Source of the DNA: Microbacterium abyssi
GTDB lineage: Bacteria > Actinomycetota > Actinomycetes > Actinomycetales > Microbacteriaceae
Length of the DNA stretch: 64,000 nucleotides
Direction: 5' to 3'
Assembly (NCBI RefSeq): GCF_015277895.1
Contig: NZ_CP063815.1
Span: 1,488,001 to 1,552,000, forward strand
A program made the translations under genes and the position numbers. Below are positions 1 to 9,432 of the stretch, piece by piece. Numbering within the stretch: position 1 is the stretch's first letter; each line of letters begins with the position of its first letter. Below the pieces are notes generated by a model. That model was not told the origin of the DNA and did no database searches. It was given only the letters and a program-made list of their open reading frames with translations.

Positions 1-1
1 C

Positions 2-1030
2 GCGCTCTGGGACTCGGGGCTCACCGACTTCACGTCACAGACCGCGTGCGGCCGCGACCTGGTGCGCGAGTACGTCGACGCGCTCCGTGCAGAGGGTCTC
101 AAGGTAGGTCTCTACCACTCGGTGATCGACTGGCACCATCCGGATTTCACCGTCGACTGGAACCACCCGCGCCGTGACGACGAGAATGCTCACGAGCTCA
201 ACGCGGGGCGCGACATGGCTCGCTACCGCGCCTACCTGCACGGTCAGGTGCGCGAGTTGCTGACCGGCTACGGCGAGATCGACTACCTGTTCTTCGACTT
301 CACGTACCCGGAGGCCAAGAACGGCTGGGAGGGCAAAGGACCGGAGGACTGGGATGCCGACGCGCTGCTGGCGATGTGCCGGGAGCTGCAGCCGGGGATG
401 CTCGTGAACGACCGGCTGGGCATTCCCGCCGACTTCGTCACGCCCGAGCAGTATCAGCCGACGTCGCGGCTCGTGGAGGACGGCGTTCCAGTGGTCTGGG
501 AGGCGTGCCAGACGCTCAACGGATCCTGGGGCTACCACCGCGACAACACCGACCAGAAGTCGGCGGTGCTGCTCGCGCAGATGCTCGTCGATTCCGTGTC
601 GATGGATGGGAACATGCTGCTGAACATCGGTCCCGACGGCCGCGGTGCGATCGCTCCACGCGACGCCGCGACGCTCGGCGAGCTCGGCGAGTGGATGCGT
701 CTTCACCGGGATTCCGTCATCGGTGCGGGGCATGCCTCGTTCACGCCGCCTCGAGAAGGCGTCTACACGCGCCGCGGCGACCGGGTGTACCTGCACCTCT
801 TCAGCTGGCCGCTCGGTTACGTGCACCTTCCCGATCTCGCGGGACGTGTGCGCTATGCGCGCCTGCTCAATGACGGCTCGTGGCTGAAGACGTCCGTGTC
901 CGACCCGGAACAGCAGGCGACGCTCATGACTCCGGCCGGCGAGGCGGAGGGCACCCTGACGGTGCACCTGCCGGTGCGACGACCGGACGTCCTGATGCCG
1001 GTCGTCGAGCTCACGCTGAAGGACGACTAG
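2..1030 (+). CDS. Alpha-L-fucosidase, GH29 family (5'-truncated by window edge)
   Basis: Glycoside hydrolase that should remove terminal alpha-L-fucose with retention. The frame is already open at base 2 (it reads ALWDSGLTDF), so the N-terminal part lies outside the window; the in-frame GTG at 62 is not the true start. The segment around LYHSVIDWHHP fits the middle of the GH29 TIM barrel, and IDYLFFDFTY carries the aspartate at the position of the family nucleophile. The C-terminal 80-100 residues look like the beta-sandwich found after GH29 catalytic domains. It converges on the ROK repressor gene, with 21 nt between the two stops. No signal peptide can be judged. Family assignment is firm; substrate is inferred. 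Confidence 0.85.
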   Translation, partial: ALWDSGLTDFTSQTACGRDLVREYVDALRAEGLKVGLYHSVIDWHHPDFTVDWNHPRRDDENAHELNAGRDMARYRAYLHGQVRELLTGYGEIDYLFFDFTYPEAKNGWEGKGPEDWDADALLAMCRELQPGMLVNDRLGIPADFVTPEQYQPTSRLVEDGVPVVWEACQTLNGSWGYHRDNTDQKSAVLLAQMLVDSVSMDGNMLLNIGPDGRGAIAPRDAATLGELGEWMRLHRDSVIGAGHASFTPPREGVYTRRGDRVYLHLFSWPLGYVHLPDLAGRVRYARLLNDGSWLKTSVSDPEQQATLMTPAGEAEGTLTVHLPVRRPDVLMPVVELTLKDD

Positions 1031-1051
1031 GCGGAATCGTCGGTGGCCGTC

Positions 1052-2200
1052 TCAACCGGCGGCCACCGGCAGCTCGATCTGCTCGAGCGCCATGCGCGCC
1101 GCACCGTGCAGGATCGCATCCGCACCGGTGGCCGCCGCCTCGATGCGCAGCCGCTGCGTGGCCAGCGGGTGGCAGGCTTCGTACACGCGGCTGCGCACGG
1201 CGGCGATGAACGGCTCCGAGGCGCTCATGCTCCCGGTGAGGAAGACGGCATCGGGGTTGAAGAAGTTGACGACTCCGGAGAGGGCCTGTCCGAGATGCGT
1301 TCCTGCCGTCCGGACGAGAGTCGTCGCCTCCGGGTCGGCGTCGCGGGCGAGCGCCAGCACGTCGGCGATGGTGCCGACGTCCGTGTGGCCCCGCTCATGC
1401 ATCTGGCGCACCAGGCTCGCCCCACTGGCGACCGTCTCGAGGCATCCGGTGTTGCCGCAGGAGCAGGGGAGGTCGCCGCTGCCGTCGATTCGCGTGTGAG
1501 TGATGTCGCCGGCTGCACCGGTCGCACCGCGATGCACATGCCCGTCGACCACGATCCCGCTGCCGATGGCGGTGCCGGCCTTGACGGTGATGCTGTGGCG
1601 GGCGTATCCGAACTGCTCGCGATGCTCGCCCAGTGCTGCGAGGTTGGCGTCGTTGTCCACGGCCACTCCCGCCCCGTACCGCTCGTGCAGATACTCGCGG
1701 ACGGGGAAGCCGGGCCATCCGGGCATGCGTGACGGCTGATCGACAGTGCCCGCCGCGATGTCCACCGGGCCGGGCAGGCTCACTCCGACCGCTCTGAGGA
1801 CCTCGTCCCCGATGAGACGGTCCAGCACCTCGCCGACGCGATTCAGGGTCCGTTCCGGGCCCTCGGTGAGATCGACCGAGATCGTCTGCGAGTTCAGCAG
1901 GGCGCCGCTGAGCGAATGGCGTCCGATCAGAGCGTGCCGGCCACCGAGATCGACGGTGAGGATGATCCCGGCGAAGGCGGGCACGCGCAGGACGCGAGGG
2001 CGTCTCCCGCCTCGCGACGCGCCGTCTCCGGCCTCCTCGAGCAGGCCCGCATCGAGCAGCGTCTGCACCCGCAGGCCCACGGTGGATGGCGCGAGGCCGA
2101 GTTCAGCGGCGAGATCCGTGCGCGAGCGCGCAGCTCCCCGGGCGACGAGGTCCAGGATGCTGCGTCCGTCTTCTGCCATGCGGGCGGTGGTGATCTCCAT
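1052..2200 (-). CDS. ROK-family transcriptional repressor (NagC/XylR type)
   Basis: A 382-residue regulator with an N-terminal winged helix-turn-helix (about residues 22-52, LAAELGLAPSTVGLRVQTLL) fused to a ROK sugar-kinase-like sensor domain. The zinc site is intact: His235, Cys246, Cys248 and Cys253 in CSCGNTGCLE. The kinase motif GEIGH is changed to GDITH, as expected for a sensor that no longer phosphorylates. It is transcribed away from the ABC/kinase/fucosidase operon, and the 195-nt gap between them holds two overlapping palindromes, so it is the obvious repressor of that operon, induced by a sugar or sugar phosphate. The ligand is not known from sequence. The ATG at 2200 gives the family's usual length. 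Confidence 0.88.
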   Translation of the reverse strand: MEITTARMAEDGRSILDLVARGAARSRTDLAAELGLAPSTVGLRVQTLLDAGLLEEAGDGASRGGRRPRVLRVPAFAGIILTVDLGGRHALIGRHSLSGALLNSQTISVDLTEGPERTLNRVGEVLDRLIGDEVLRAVGVSLPGPVDIAAGTVDQPSRMPGWPGFPVREYLHERYGAGVAVDNDANLAALGEHREQFGYARHSITVKAGTAIGSGIVVDGHVHRGATGAAGDITHTRIDGSGDLPCSCGNTGCLETVASGASLVRQMHERGHTDVGTIADVLALARDADPEATTLVRTAGTHLGQALSGVVNFFNPDAVFLTGSMSASEPFIAAVRSRVYEACHPLATQRLRIEAAATGADAILHGAARMALEQIELPVAAG

Positions 2201-2317
2201 GGCTCTCTTTCGTGTGATTCAGCGGGTTCCGGCCAGCGTATCGGCCGCCATGAACTGTGTTTCGAAGCTGTAAACATCGGATGTCCGGCTTGCGGCATCT
2301 TTCGGACTATGACAGCG

Positions 2318-2345
2318 TAACTTCATACGAACACGTATGAAGTTA
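2318..2345. promoter_or_regulatory. Operator palindrome 1 of the sugar operon
   Basis: A perfect inverted repeat with 12-bp arms (TAACTTCATACG and its complement) around a 4-nt AACA spacer. It is A/T-rich in otherwise GC-rich DNA and lies 51-78 nt before the lipoprotein start. Arms of this length next to a divergent ROK regulator fit a dimer binding site. Binding is inferred. Confidence 0.7.
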
Positions 2346-2364
2346 GTTCGAAGCACGAATTAAC
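2342..2364. promoter_or_regulatory. Operator palindrome 2, overlapping the first
   Basis: A second inverted repeat: GTTAGTTCG, 5-nt spacer AAGCA, CGAATTAAC. Eight of nine arm positions are complementary. It shares four bases (2342-2345) with palindrome 1. Both centres contain CGAA(G)CACG, which suggests the same protein contacts both. A weaker relative containing TTCGAAGC lies near 2261-2275. Confidence 0.6.
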
Positions 2365-2395
2365 ACTCAGGTTCACACCAACAAGGAGTCATTCG

Positions 2396-3655
2396 ATGAA
2401 GAAGATGCGCGTAGGGGCCGTGGCAGTCGCCACCGGTGTCGCCGTGGTTCTGACCGGGTGTGCCAGCGGCGCAGGAAGCGCTGGCGAGGCCGACGGCGAC
2501 ACGATCGTCGTCGACATGTGGTCCGGAAGCGAGAGCGACACGGAGGCGCTGGAGGCCCAGATCGCGATTGCGCAGGAGCAGAACCCGGACATCAAGATCA
2601 AGCTGCAGACGTCGCCGTGGAGCGACTTCTTCACCAAGCTCACCACGAACATGGCCAGCGGCAACATGGCCTGTGTGACGGGCATGAGTGGTGCGCAGCT
2701 CGGCGGGTACACGCAGGGCTTCCGCGAGCTGACCGATGAGGATCTCGAGACCGCAGGGCTGGACAAGACCGACTTCACTCCCGGCTCGGACGGCATCCTC
2801 AGCTTCGGCGGCAAGCTCTACGGCATGCCGTTCGATGTGTCGGCCATGCTGACGTTCTACAACCAGGACATGCTCGACGCCGCAGGCGCCGCCACCCCCG
2901 AGATCGGCTGGACGTTCGACGATTTCGAGCAGATCGCCGCCACCGCGACCACCGACGGCAAGTACGGCTTCGGCATGGGCATGGGCGGCTACCAGTGGCT
3001 CTCGGTGCCGATGTCCTACTCCGGCACGCAGCCCGCGGACGAGTCGGGCACCCTGCACATCGACGATGCGGACTTCGTCGATGCCGCGACCTGGTACGCC
3101 GGTCTCGTCACCGATCAGAAGGTCGCAGCTCCCGTCGCATCCGCGTCCGACACGGGCTGGGGCGAGAACCAGTACACCGGCGGCAACGCGGCCATGGCCG
3201 TCGACGGCACCTGGAATGCCGTGAGCTACCTGAACAACGACGCCGGCTTCACCGCGGGCATGGCGCCGCTCCCTGCGGGCCCCTCCGGCGCCATGAGCCC
3301 CGTGCTCGGATCCGGCTACGGCATCGCGAAGGACTGCGCCAACCCCGAGGCGGCGCTCAAGGTCATGGGCTCGCTCCTGAGCCCCGACGCCCAGGACTAC
3401 ATCGCCTCGTCCGGTCGCTCGTACCCGGCGCTGACGGCGTCGCAGCCGCTGTACTTCGACTCGATCGACGAGGAGTACCGCGACCAGGTGCAGTCCGTCT
3501 TCGAGGCCGCGTTCGAGAACACGGTTCCGCTCTACATGACCGACAACTGGGCCAAGCTCGAGTCCTACATCCAGCCCAACCTGGTCAGCGTCTACAACGG
3601 CGACCTGTCCATGGCGGAGATGCTCGGCAACGCCCAGGCGCAGTTCGGCAACTGA
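2396..3655 (+). CDS. ABC transporter substrate-binding lipoprotein (sugar, CUT1 type)
   Basis: Extracytoplasmic solute-binding protein, 419 residues, that delivers a sugar or oligosaccharide to the two permeases encoded next. It has a lipoprotein signal peptide: MKKMR, a hydrophobic stretch, then LTGC with the lipidated cysteine at residue 22. The mature part shows the family 1 binding-protein fold ([13 protein letters not shown] at the start of lobe 1, [15 protein letters not shown], and [10 protein letters not shown] in lobe 2). AAGGAG 8-9 nt before the ATG is a strong ribosome binding site. It is the first gene of the operon and sits behind the two palindromes. No ATPase gene is present, so a shared MsmK/MalK-type ATPase elsewhere probably powers the transporter. 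Confidence 0.9.
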   Translation: MKKMRVGAVAVATGVAVVLTGCASGAGSAGEADGDTIVVDMWSGSESDTEALEAQIAIAQEQNPDIKIKLQTSPWSDFFTKLTTNMASGNMACVTGMSGAQLGGYTQGFRELTDEDLETAGLDKTDFTPGSDGILSFGGKLYGMPFDVSAMLTFYNQDMLDAAGAATPEIGWTFDDFEQIAATATTDGKYGFGMGMGGYQWLSVPMSYSGTQPADESGTLHIDDADFVDAATWYAGLVTDQKVAAPVASASDTGWGENQYTGGNAAMAVDGTWNAVSYLNNDAGFTAGMAPLPAGPSGAMSPVLGSGYGIAKDCANPEAALKVMGSLLSPDAQDYIASSGRSYPALTASQPLYFDSIDEEYRDQVQSVFEAAFENTVPLYMTDNWAKLESYIQPNLVSVYNGDLSMAEMLGNAQAQFGN

Positions 3656-3693
3656 GCCGATCAGCGCACCAGCAGTGACAAGAGAGAACTGAG

Positions 3694-4602
3694 ATGACGA
3701 CGAGCACGACACGACGTCGCGGTTCGCTCGCCAAGGTGGAGTCTCGCCAGGCGCTGGGGTTCGCATCCCCGGCCCTGGTGGGGCTCGCCCTGTTCACGAT
3801 CGTGCCCGTCGGGCTGTCGATCGTGATGAGCGTCTTCGACTGGCCGGCATTCGGCGACCGCACCTTCAGCGGAGTGGACAACTACGTCCGGCTGTTCACG
3901 AACAGCCCTGACTTCTGGCCCGCCCTGCGCAACACCGCGATCTACACGGTGCTGTACGTGCCGTTGAGCATCGCGCTGTCTCTGGCTCTCGCCCTGGGCC
4001 TCGGGCCGCGCATCCGCGGCCGCGGTGCCCTGCGCGTGCTGTTCTTCATCCCGGTGGTGACCCCGATGGTCGCCAACGTGCTCGTCTGGAAGATGATGCT
4101 GCAGCCGCAGGGTCTGTTCAACGGCCTCTCGCAGAGCTGGTTCGGCATCCAGCTTCCGAATTTCCTCGCCGACCCCTCCTGGGCGATGATCATGGTCGTC
4201 GTCATGAGCGTGTGGCAGGGACTCGGCTACAACATGCTGATCTTCTCCGCGGCGCTCGAGCAGTTGCCCGACAGCGTGCTCGAAGCAGCCAGCATCGACG
4301 GTGCGCAGGGCTTCCGTCGAACGTGGAGCATCATCATCCCGATGATCTCGCCGTCCATCTTCTTCGCCACGATCATGACGATGATCACCTCTCTCCAGGT
4401 GTTCGTGCAGCCCCAGATGCTGACCGGCGGCGGCCCGGGCAACGCCACCAAGCCGCTCGTGATGTACATCTGGGAGCAGGGCTTCACATTCGGGGACCTC
4501 GGACTCGCCGCCGCAGCCGCCTGGATCCTGTTCGCCATCATCATCGCGATCACCGGAATCCAGTTCGCCGCGCAGAAGAAGTGGGTGCACTATGAGCACT
4601 GA
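3694..4602 (+). CDS. Sugar ABC transporter permease 1 (MalF/UgpA-like)
   Basis: Inner-membrane permease of 302 residues, binding-protein-dependent transport family, with six predicted membrane segments. The EAA loop that docks the ATPase is visible near residue 195 (LEAASIDGAQGFRRTW followed by IIIPMISP). A basic cytoplasmic N-terminus (TTRRRGSLAKVESR) precedes the first membrane helix. It starts 38 nt after the binding protein and overlaps the next permease by 11 nt, so the two are translationally coupled. Confidence 0.92.
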   Translation: MTTSTTRRRGSLAKVESRQALGFASPALVGLALFTIVPVGLSIVMSVFDWPAFGDRTFSGVDNYVRLFTNSPDFWPALRNTAIYTVLYVPLSIALSLALALGLGPRIRGRGALRVLFFIPVVTPMVANVLVWKMMLQPQGLFNGLSQSWFGIQLPNFLADPSWAMIMVVVMSVWQGLGYNMLIFSAALEQLPDSVLEAASIDGAQGFRRTWSIIIPMISPSIFFATIMTMITSLQVFVQPQMLTGGGPGNATKPLVMYIWEQGFTFGDLGLAAAAAWILFAIIIAITGIQFAAQKKWVHYEH

Positions 4603-5506
4603 GACCCTTGTCCGTCCGGACGTGACCACCTCGGTCGTACGGCAGGAGCGTCAGAGCCGGCGCGGTTCCGAGAGCACCCCGGCCGCGCGCATCCGCCTCG
4701 TCATCGCTCACGTGTGCATCTATCTCGCGGCTCTCGTCTTCATGGCACCGCTGGTGTACGCGTTCTTCTCCGCGCTGAAGCCCAACTCGGAGATGTTCTC
4801 GATGCCGCCGACTCTGGTGGGCAGCGAGATCAAGTGGTCGAACTTCATCGACGTCTTCAGCTACGGCCCGTTCGCCACCTACATCTTCAACTCCTTCCTC
4901 GTGGCGGTGCTCGGAACGCTCACCGTCCTGGTCGTCTCCACCACGGCCGGCTACGCGTTCGGCAGGCTGCGCTGGAAGGGACGCGACGCCGTCTTCGTGC
5001 TGTTCCTGGCCACGCTGATGGTGCCCGCAGAAGTACTGGTCATCCCGATGTTCCAGGTGATGCAGTGGTTCAACTGGGTCAACACGCTGCAGGCCCTCGT
5101 GCTGCCGTTCGCCTTCGGCGCGTTCGGCACCTTCCTCATGCGCCAGTTCTTCCGCGGCATCCCGTACGAGCTCGAGGAAGCCGCGCGCGTCGACGGGGCG
5201 GGGCCGATTCGCAGCTTCCTGCAGATCATCCTGCCGCTGTCCAAGTCGGCGGTCGCGGTGCTGGCGGTCTTCACCTTCCTGTCCTTCTGGAACAGCTATC
5301 TGTGGCCGCTCATCGTCACGGTCGACTACGACACGCTCGGCACTCTGCCTGTCGGTCTCGCGAGCTTCGCTGGCCTGACCGGGACGCGCTGGGATCTGCA
5401 GATGGCGGCAGCGATCATCTCGATGGTGCCGACGGTGCTGCTGGTGATCATCCTGCAGAAGCACCTGGTCAAGGGCATCGCCATGGCCGGCCTCGGCGGA
5501 CGCTGA
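4592..5506 (+). CDS. Sugar ABC transporter permease 2 (MalG/UgpE-like)
   Basis: Second permease of the importer, 304 residues, six predicted membrane helices after a hydrophilic N-terminus of about 35 residues. The EAA motif is LEEAARVDGAGPIRSF near residue 200. It overlaps permease 1 by 11 nt and is followed 4 nt later by the ROK kinase, which places uptake and phosphorylation in one transcript. Substrate range cannot be read from the permease. Confidence 0.92.
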   Translation: MSTETLVRPDVTTSVVRQERQSRRGSESTPAARIRLVIAHVCIYLAALVFMAPLVYAFFSALKPNSEMFSMPPTLVGSEIKWSNFIDVFSYGPFATYIFNSFLVAVLGTLTVLVVSTTAGYAFGRLRWKGRDAVFVLFLATLMVPAEVLVIPMFQVMQWFNWVNTLQALVLPFAFGAFGTFLMRQFFRGIPYELEEAARVDGAGPIRSFLQIILPLSKSAVAVLAVFTFLSFWNSYLWPLIVTVDYDTLGTLPVGLASFAGLTGTRWDLQMAAAIISMVPTVLLVIILQKHLVKGIAMAGLGGR

Positions 5507-5510
5507 GCGA

Positions 5511-6521
5511 ATGATGACTCAGCATCATGGAACCAGTGCGCCCACCCCGCCCCGGATACCGGGCCGAGCCGGTATCGCCGGAATCGACATCGGCGGCACG
5601 AAGATCGCGGCGCTCGTCGTAAACGAGGGCGGCGAGATCGTCGCGCGCGGCGTCACCCCGGCGCCGGCGCGCGACGGGGGAACCGCGATGGCGGACGCCG
5701 CCGCGCGACTGACCCTTGATCTGGTCGCTTCGGCCGGTATCGAGCTCACCGCCGCGGGGGTGGGCGCCGCAGGCGTGATCGACCACGAGGCCGGTGTCGT
5801 GCGCGCGGCATCGGCGACCTTCGTGGACTGGGCGGGCTTCCCGCTCGCAGACGAACTCGGCGCCCGTCTCGGCGTGCCCGTCGCTGTGGAGAACGATGTC
5901 AACGCATTCCTCCTCGGTGAACTCAGTCGCGGAACCGAATCCGCGCGGGACGTCCTGGGTGTGATGCTCGGCACCGGCGTCGGAGGTGCCGTCGTTCTCG
6001 ACGGCACTCTCCGGCACGGGCCGCACGGCGCAGCCGGCGAGATCGGCCACACGCCGGGATTCAGCGACGTGGTGTGCACGTGCGGTCAGACCGGACATCT
6101 CGAGACGCTCGCGTCGGGAACGTCGATCGGCCTGCGCTACGCGGATCGCACCGGCGTGCACGGAGTCGTCGCCTCGCAGGTTGCCGATCGTGCCCGCGCC
6201 GGCGATGAGGACGCCATCGCCGTCTTCGACGCCGCAGGCCGGGCGCTCGCGCTCGCGTGCGTGAGCGCCGCCGGCCTGCTCGATCTCGACAGCGCCGTGG
6301 TCGGGGGTGGCGTCATCCGATCCTGGGATCTGCTGCAGCCGGCGATCGAGCGGACGCTGAGCACGGACTCACCGGTGTCCGGAATCCCACTGCGGATCGT
6401 CCCGGCCGCCCTCGGCGGCGACGCGGTGGCGCTCGGCGCTGTCGCATCAGCGAGGCGGTTGCACCTGGTCCGCAGCGTCAAGAGCACATCATCATCGACC
6501 GTCGAAGGAGAAGTCGCGTGA
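5511..6521 (+). CDS. ROK-family sugar kinase (glucokinase-like)
   Basis: Cytoplasmic ATP-dependent hexose or N-acetylhexosamine kinase of 336 residues. The phosphate-binding motif GIDIGGTKIA is at residues 24-33, the catalytic Asp129 is in ENDVNA, and GEIGH is at 176-180. In the zinc motif the third cysteine is replaced by histidine (C189-T-C191-G-Q-T-G-H196), which could still bind metal. The N-terminus carries about 20 extra residues before the first strand; the ATG at 5511 follows the permease stop by 4 nt, but a later start is possible. Its stop overlaps the next start (GTGA). Within a fucosidase operon it may phosphorylate the sugar released or a core sugar; fucose itself is normally phosphorylated by FGGY kinases, not ROK. 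Confidence 0.87.
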   Translation: MMTQHHGTSAPTPPRIPGRAGIAGIDIGGTKIAALVVNEGGEIVARGVTPAPARDGGTAMADAAARLTLDLVASAGIELTAAGVGAAGVIDHEAGVVRAASATFVDWAGFPLADELGARLGVPVAVENDVNAFLLGELSRGTESARDVLGVMLGTGVGGAVVLDGTLRHGPHGAAGEIGHTPGFSDVVCTCGQTGHLETLASGTSIGLRYADRTGVHGVVASQVADRARAGDEDAIAVFDAAGRALALACVSAAGLLDLDSAVVGGGVIRSWDLLQPAIERTLSTDSPVSGIPLRIVPAALGGDAVALGAVASARRLHLVRSVKSTSSSTVEGEVA

Positions 6522-8089
6522 CCTCGCGCCCGGAAGCACATGAGATCTGGATGGGGCCGCTCAGCCCGCTGTCGCCGGGCGGAATCGCCCGACCGCGCAT
6601 CGGCATCGCGGGCATCTCGATCGAGTCGAGCACGTTCTCGCCGCACGTCTCGGGCGACGAGGCGTTCACCATCCGCGCCGGTGACGAGCTGCGCGCCTAC
6701 TACCCGTTCCTCGACGCCGGCCGCGAACTCGGTGAGGCCGCGGAGTGGGTGCCGCTCACCCACGGCCGCTCGCTTCCCGGCGGGGCCGTGGATCCGGACA
6801 CCTACCTGAGGATGAAGGATGCCATCGTCTCCGGCATCCGCGAGCAGGGTCCCTTCGACGGGTTCTTCTTCGACATCCACGGAGCGATGAGCGTCATCGG
6901 CACGACCGATGCCGAAGGCGATCTCGCGACCGCCGTGCGCGAAGCCCTCGGCGAGGACACGCTCGTGGCCACCTCGATGGACCTTCACGGCAACGTCTCC
7001 GAGGTGCTGCGCGACGCGGTGGACCTGCTCACCTGCTATCGGATGGCTCCGCACGAGGACTGGCTGAACACCAAGGAACGGGCTGTGCACACGCTGCTGG
7101 CGCGGTTGCGCGGGCCGCATGGTTCGGATCCGCTGGGGCGGCGGCCCTGGAAGGCGTGGGTTCCGGTGCCGGTGCTGCTGCCGGGGGAGAAGACCAGCAC
7201 CCGCCTCGAGCCGGCGCGGAGCATCTATGCACGACTTCCCGAGATCGAGGCAATGGACGGCGTGGTCGACGCGGCAGTCTGGATCGGTTACGCCTGGGCG
7301 GATGAGCCACGCTGTCAGGCGTACGTCGTCGTCACCGGTGATGACCGAGACCTGATCGCACGCGAGTCCGAGCAGGTCGCCCGGATGTTCTGGGACGCCA
7401 GGGAGGATTTCGTGTTCGTGGCCGAGACAGCGGATCTCGACGGTGCGCTCGAGAAGGCGCTGGCGCCGGGCGCGGCCCGACCGTATCTGATCTCGGACTC
7501 GGGGGACAACCCAACCGCCGGAGGAGCGGGCGACGTGACCTGGACACTCACCCAGCTGCTCGCGCACCCCGAGCTGACCGATGGCGGGCACACCACCCTC
7601 GTCGCTTCCGTCTTCGACCGCGACGCCGTCGCGGAGGCCGTCCGCGCAGGGGTCGGAGCCACGGTCACGCTGCGCGCCGGAGCTCGCGTGGACGACGGAC
7701 CGTCCGGTCCGGTCGAGATCACCGGAACCGTGTTCTCGATCACCCCCGGCGACCCGGTGGCGGGAACGCAGGTGGTCCTGAACGCGGGCGGTGTGCACGC
7801 GATCATCACCGAACGCCGGAAGCCGTTCCACCATCTCGACGACTTCCGGATGCTGGGACTTGACCCCCAGGCGGCCGATGTCGTCGTGGTCAAGATCGGC
7901 TACCTGGAGCCGGAGCTCTACGAGCTCGCCGCCGACTGGACTCTCGCGCTCACTCCCGGTGGCGTCGACCAGGACCTGCTGCGACTCGGACACACCGCGC
8001 TCCAGCCCGGTGTGTACCCCTTCGACAAGACCGGAAAGCCGGCACTCACCGCAGTCGTGGGTCGCCGAGGAGAGGAGAACCCCTCATGA
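6518..8089 (+). CDS. M81 / MlrC-like protein
   Basis: A 523-residue member of the family named after microcystin-degrading MlrC (DUF1485 plus MlrC C-terminal domain). Likely metal-binding motifs are DIHGA (residues 119-123), DLHGN (155-159), H179 in MAPHEDW, and a later GDNPTAGGAGD stretch. The GTG start at 6518 overlaps the kinase stop and has GAAGGAG upstream; a longer open frame reaches further upstream but overlaps the kinase. The family is annotated as metallopeptidase, but most members have no known substrate. Its position between a sugar kinase and a fucosidase points to a role on a sugar-derived compound rather than a peptide. Family sure, reaction unknown. Confidence 0.82.
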   Translation: MTSRPEAHEIWMGPLSPLSPGGIARPRIGIAGISIESSTFSPHVSGDEAFTIRAGDELRAYYPFLDAGRELGEAAEWVPLTHGRSLPGGAVDPDTYLRMKDAIVSGIREQGPFDGFFFDIHGAMSVIGTTDAEGDLATAVREALGEDTLVATSMDLHGNVSEVLRDAVDLLTCYRMAPHEDWLNTKERAVHTLLARLRGPHGSDPLGRRPWKAWVPVPVLLPGEKTSTRLEPARSIYARLPEIEAMDGVVDAAVWIGYAWADEPRCQAYVVVTGDDRDLIARESEQVARMFWDAREDFVFVAETADLDGALEKALAPGAARPYLISDSGDNPTAGGAGDVTWTLTQLLAHPELTDGGHTTLVASVFDRDAVAEAVRAGVGATVTLRAGARVDDGPSGPVEITGTVFSITPGDPVAGTQVVLNAGGVHAIITERRKPFHHLDDFRMLGLDPQAADVVVVKIGYLEPELYELAADWTLALTPGGVDQDLLRLGHTALQPGVYPFDKTGKPALTAVVGRRGEENPS

Positions 8090-9432
8090 TGAACTTCGAG
8101 AAGCGCACCGGTCCCGACTTCGGGTCAGCCGCGCCGACGTATCCGACCGGCGACGTCCCCGAGTGGTATCGCGACGCCAAGCTCGGGTTCTTCGTGCACT
8201 GGGGTCTGTACTCGATGCCCGCCTGGGCGGTGGCGCATCCCGAAGGAGGCGTTCCGACCGAGGACGCGTACGCGTGGCACCAGTATGCGGAGTGGTACGG
8301 CAACACCGTGCGCATCGCGGGGAGCCCCAGCTGGCGACGGCACCAGGAGCTCTACGGTGCGGGCCGATCCTACGAGGACCTGGCGGAGCTCTGGGACGCG
8401 TCGGCATTCGATGCGGACGCCTTCGTGGGCGAGCTGGTCGGCGCGGGCGCGCGGTACGTCGTGCCGACGACGAAGCATCACGAAGGGTTCTGCCTCTGGG
8501 ACACGGCCACCACGACGTTCAACTCCGCGACACGCGGACCCCGCCGCGACCTCATCGGCGAGTTCCACGACGCCACGCGGCGCGCAGGCGCCCGGTTCGG
8601 CGTGTACTACTCGGGCGCGCTGGACTGGCACGTCAGTGATTTCCCGCCCATCGAGTCCGACACGGACCTGTTCCGCCACCGCCGGAATGACGAGGCCTTC
8701 TCGCGGTACTCCGCGCAGCAGCTGGAAGAGCTCGTAGAGCGGTTCGCACCAGACCTCCTCTGGAACGACATCGACTGGCCCGACGGAGGGAAGGGCAGCG
8801 ACGAGTTCGCCGTCGCCGCAGTGCTGTCGCGCTACTTCTCCCGCGTGCCGGACGGCGTGGTCAACGACCGGTGGGGCGTTCCTTACCATGGCTTCCTGAC
8901 TCGGGAGTACACCAACATCGACGAGATCCAGTCGGAGGTGTGGGAGTCCACCCGCGGCCTCGGCTTCTCGTTCGGGTACAACCAGGCCGAGGACGACAGT
9001 CACACCCTGTCGGGTCCGGATCTGATCCGTATGCTTGTCGACGTGGTCTCCAAGAACGGCAACCTCCTCATCAACGTCGGGCCGACCGCGAGCGGCGAGA
9101 TCCCCGAACTGCAGCGGGTCACCATGCGCGCGCTGGGCGCCTGGATGAAGACGAACGGCGGCGCCGTGTACGGAACCCGGCCCTGGGTGCGCTTCGGTGA
9201 ACAGGCGGGGGAGCCCCGGCGCTACGTCCAGTCGGATGCCGGCATCCACGTGCACGCGCTGGATCCGCGCGCGGGCGAGATCCGTCTGCCCGCAGAGCTG
9301 GCCGCGTCTCGCGCACGCTGGGCCGACGGCTCAGCGGCCTCGTTCTCGGCGGACTCGAGCGGCGTGGAGGCGGTCGCGATCCCCGACGGGCTGCGGACTG
9401 AACCCGTCGCCGTGCTGACGGTGCCGCGATGA
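8086..9432 (+). CDS. Alpha-L-fucosidase, GH29 family (complete)
   Basis: Second GH29 enzyme of the locus, 448 residues. GH29 landmarks: WYRDAKLGFFVHWG (residues 28-40), TKHHEGFCLWDT (129-140), and LLWNDIDWPDGG with Asp228 at the nucleophile position. No signal peptide is visible, so it should act inside the cell on imported fucosylated oligosaccharides or glycosides. It overlaps the M81 gene by 4 nt (ATGA) and the CutC gene by 4 nt, so it is translated as part of the operon. It is not a close copy of the truncated GH29 at the left edge; the nucleophile loops differ (FFDFTY against LWNDIDW). Confidence 0.9.
   Translation: MMNFEKRTGPDFGSAAPTYPTGDVPEWYRDAKLGFFVHWGLYSMPAWAVAHPEGGVPTEDAYAWHQYAEWYGNTVRIAGSPSWRRHQELYGAGRSYEDLAELWDASAFDADAFVGELVGAGARYVVPTTKHHEGFCLWDTATTTFNSATRGPRRDLIGEFHDATRRAGARFGVYYSGALDWHVSDFPPIESDTDLFRHRRNDEAFSRYSAQQLEELVERFAPDLLWNDIDWPDGGKGSDEFAVAAVLSRYFSRVPDGVVNDRWGVPYHGFLTREYTNIDEIQSEVWESTRGLGFSFGYNQAEDDSHTLSGPDLIRMLVDVVSKNGNLLINVGPTASGEIPELQRVTMRALGAWMKTNGGAVYGTRPWVRFGEQAGEPRRYVQSDAGIHVHALDPRAGEIRLPAELAASRARWADGSAASFSADSSGVEAVAIPDGLRTEPVAVLTVPR

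Noticed and set aside
6257-6517. Upstream extension of the M81 protein
   Set aside because: It lies inside the ROK kinase in another frame and is Arg-rich; the GTG at 6518 has a ribosome binding site and stop-start overlap.
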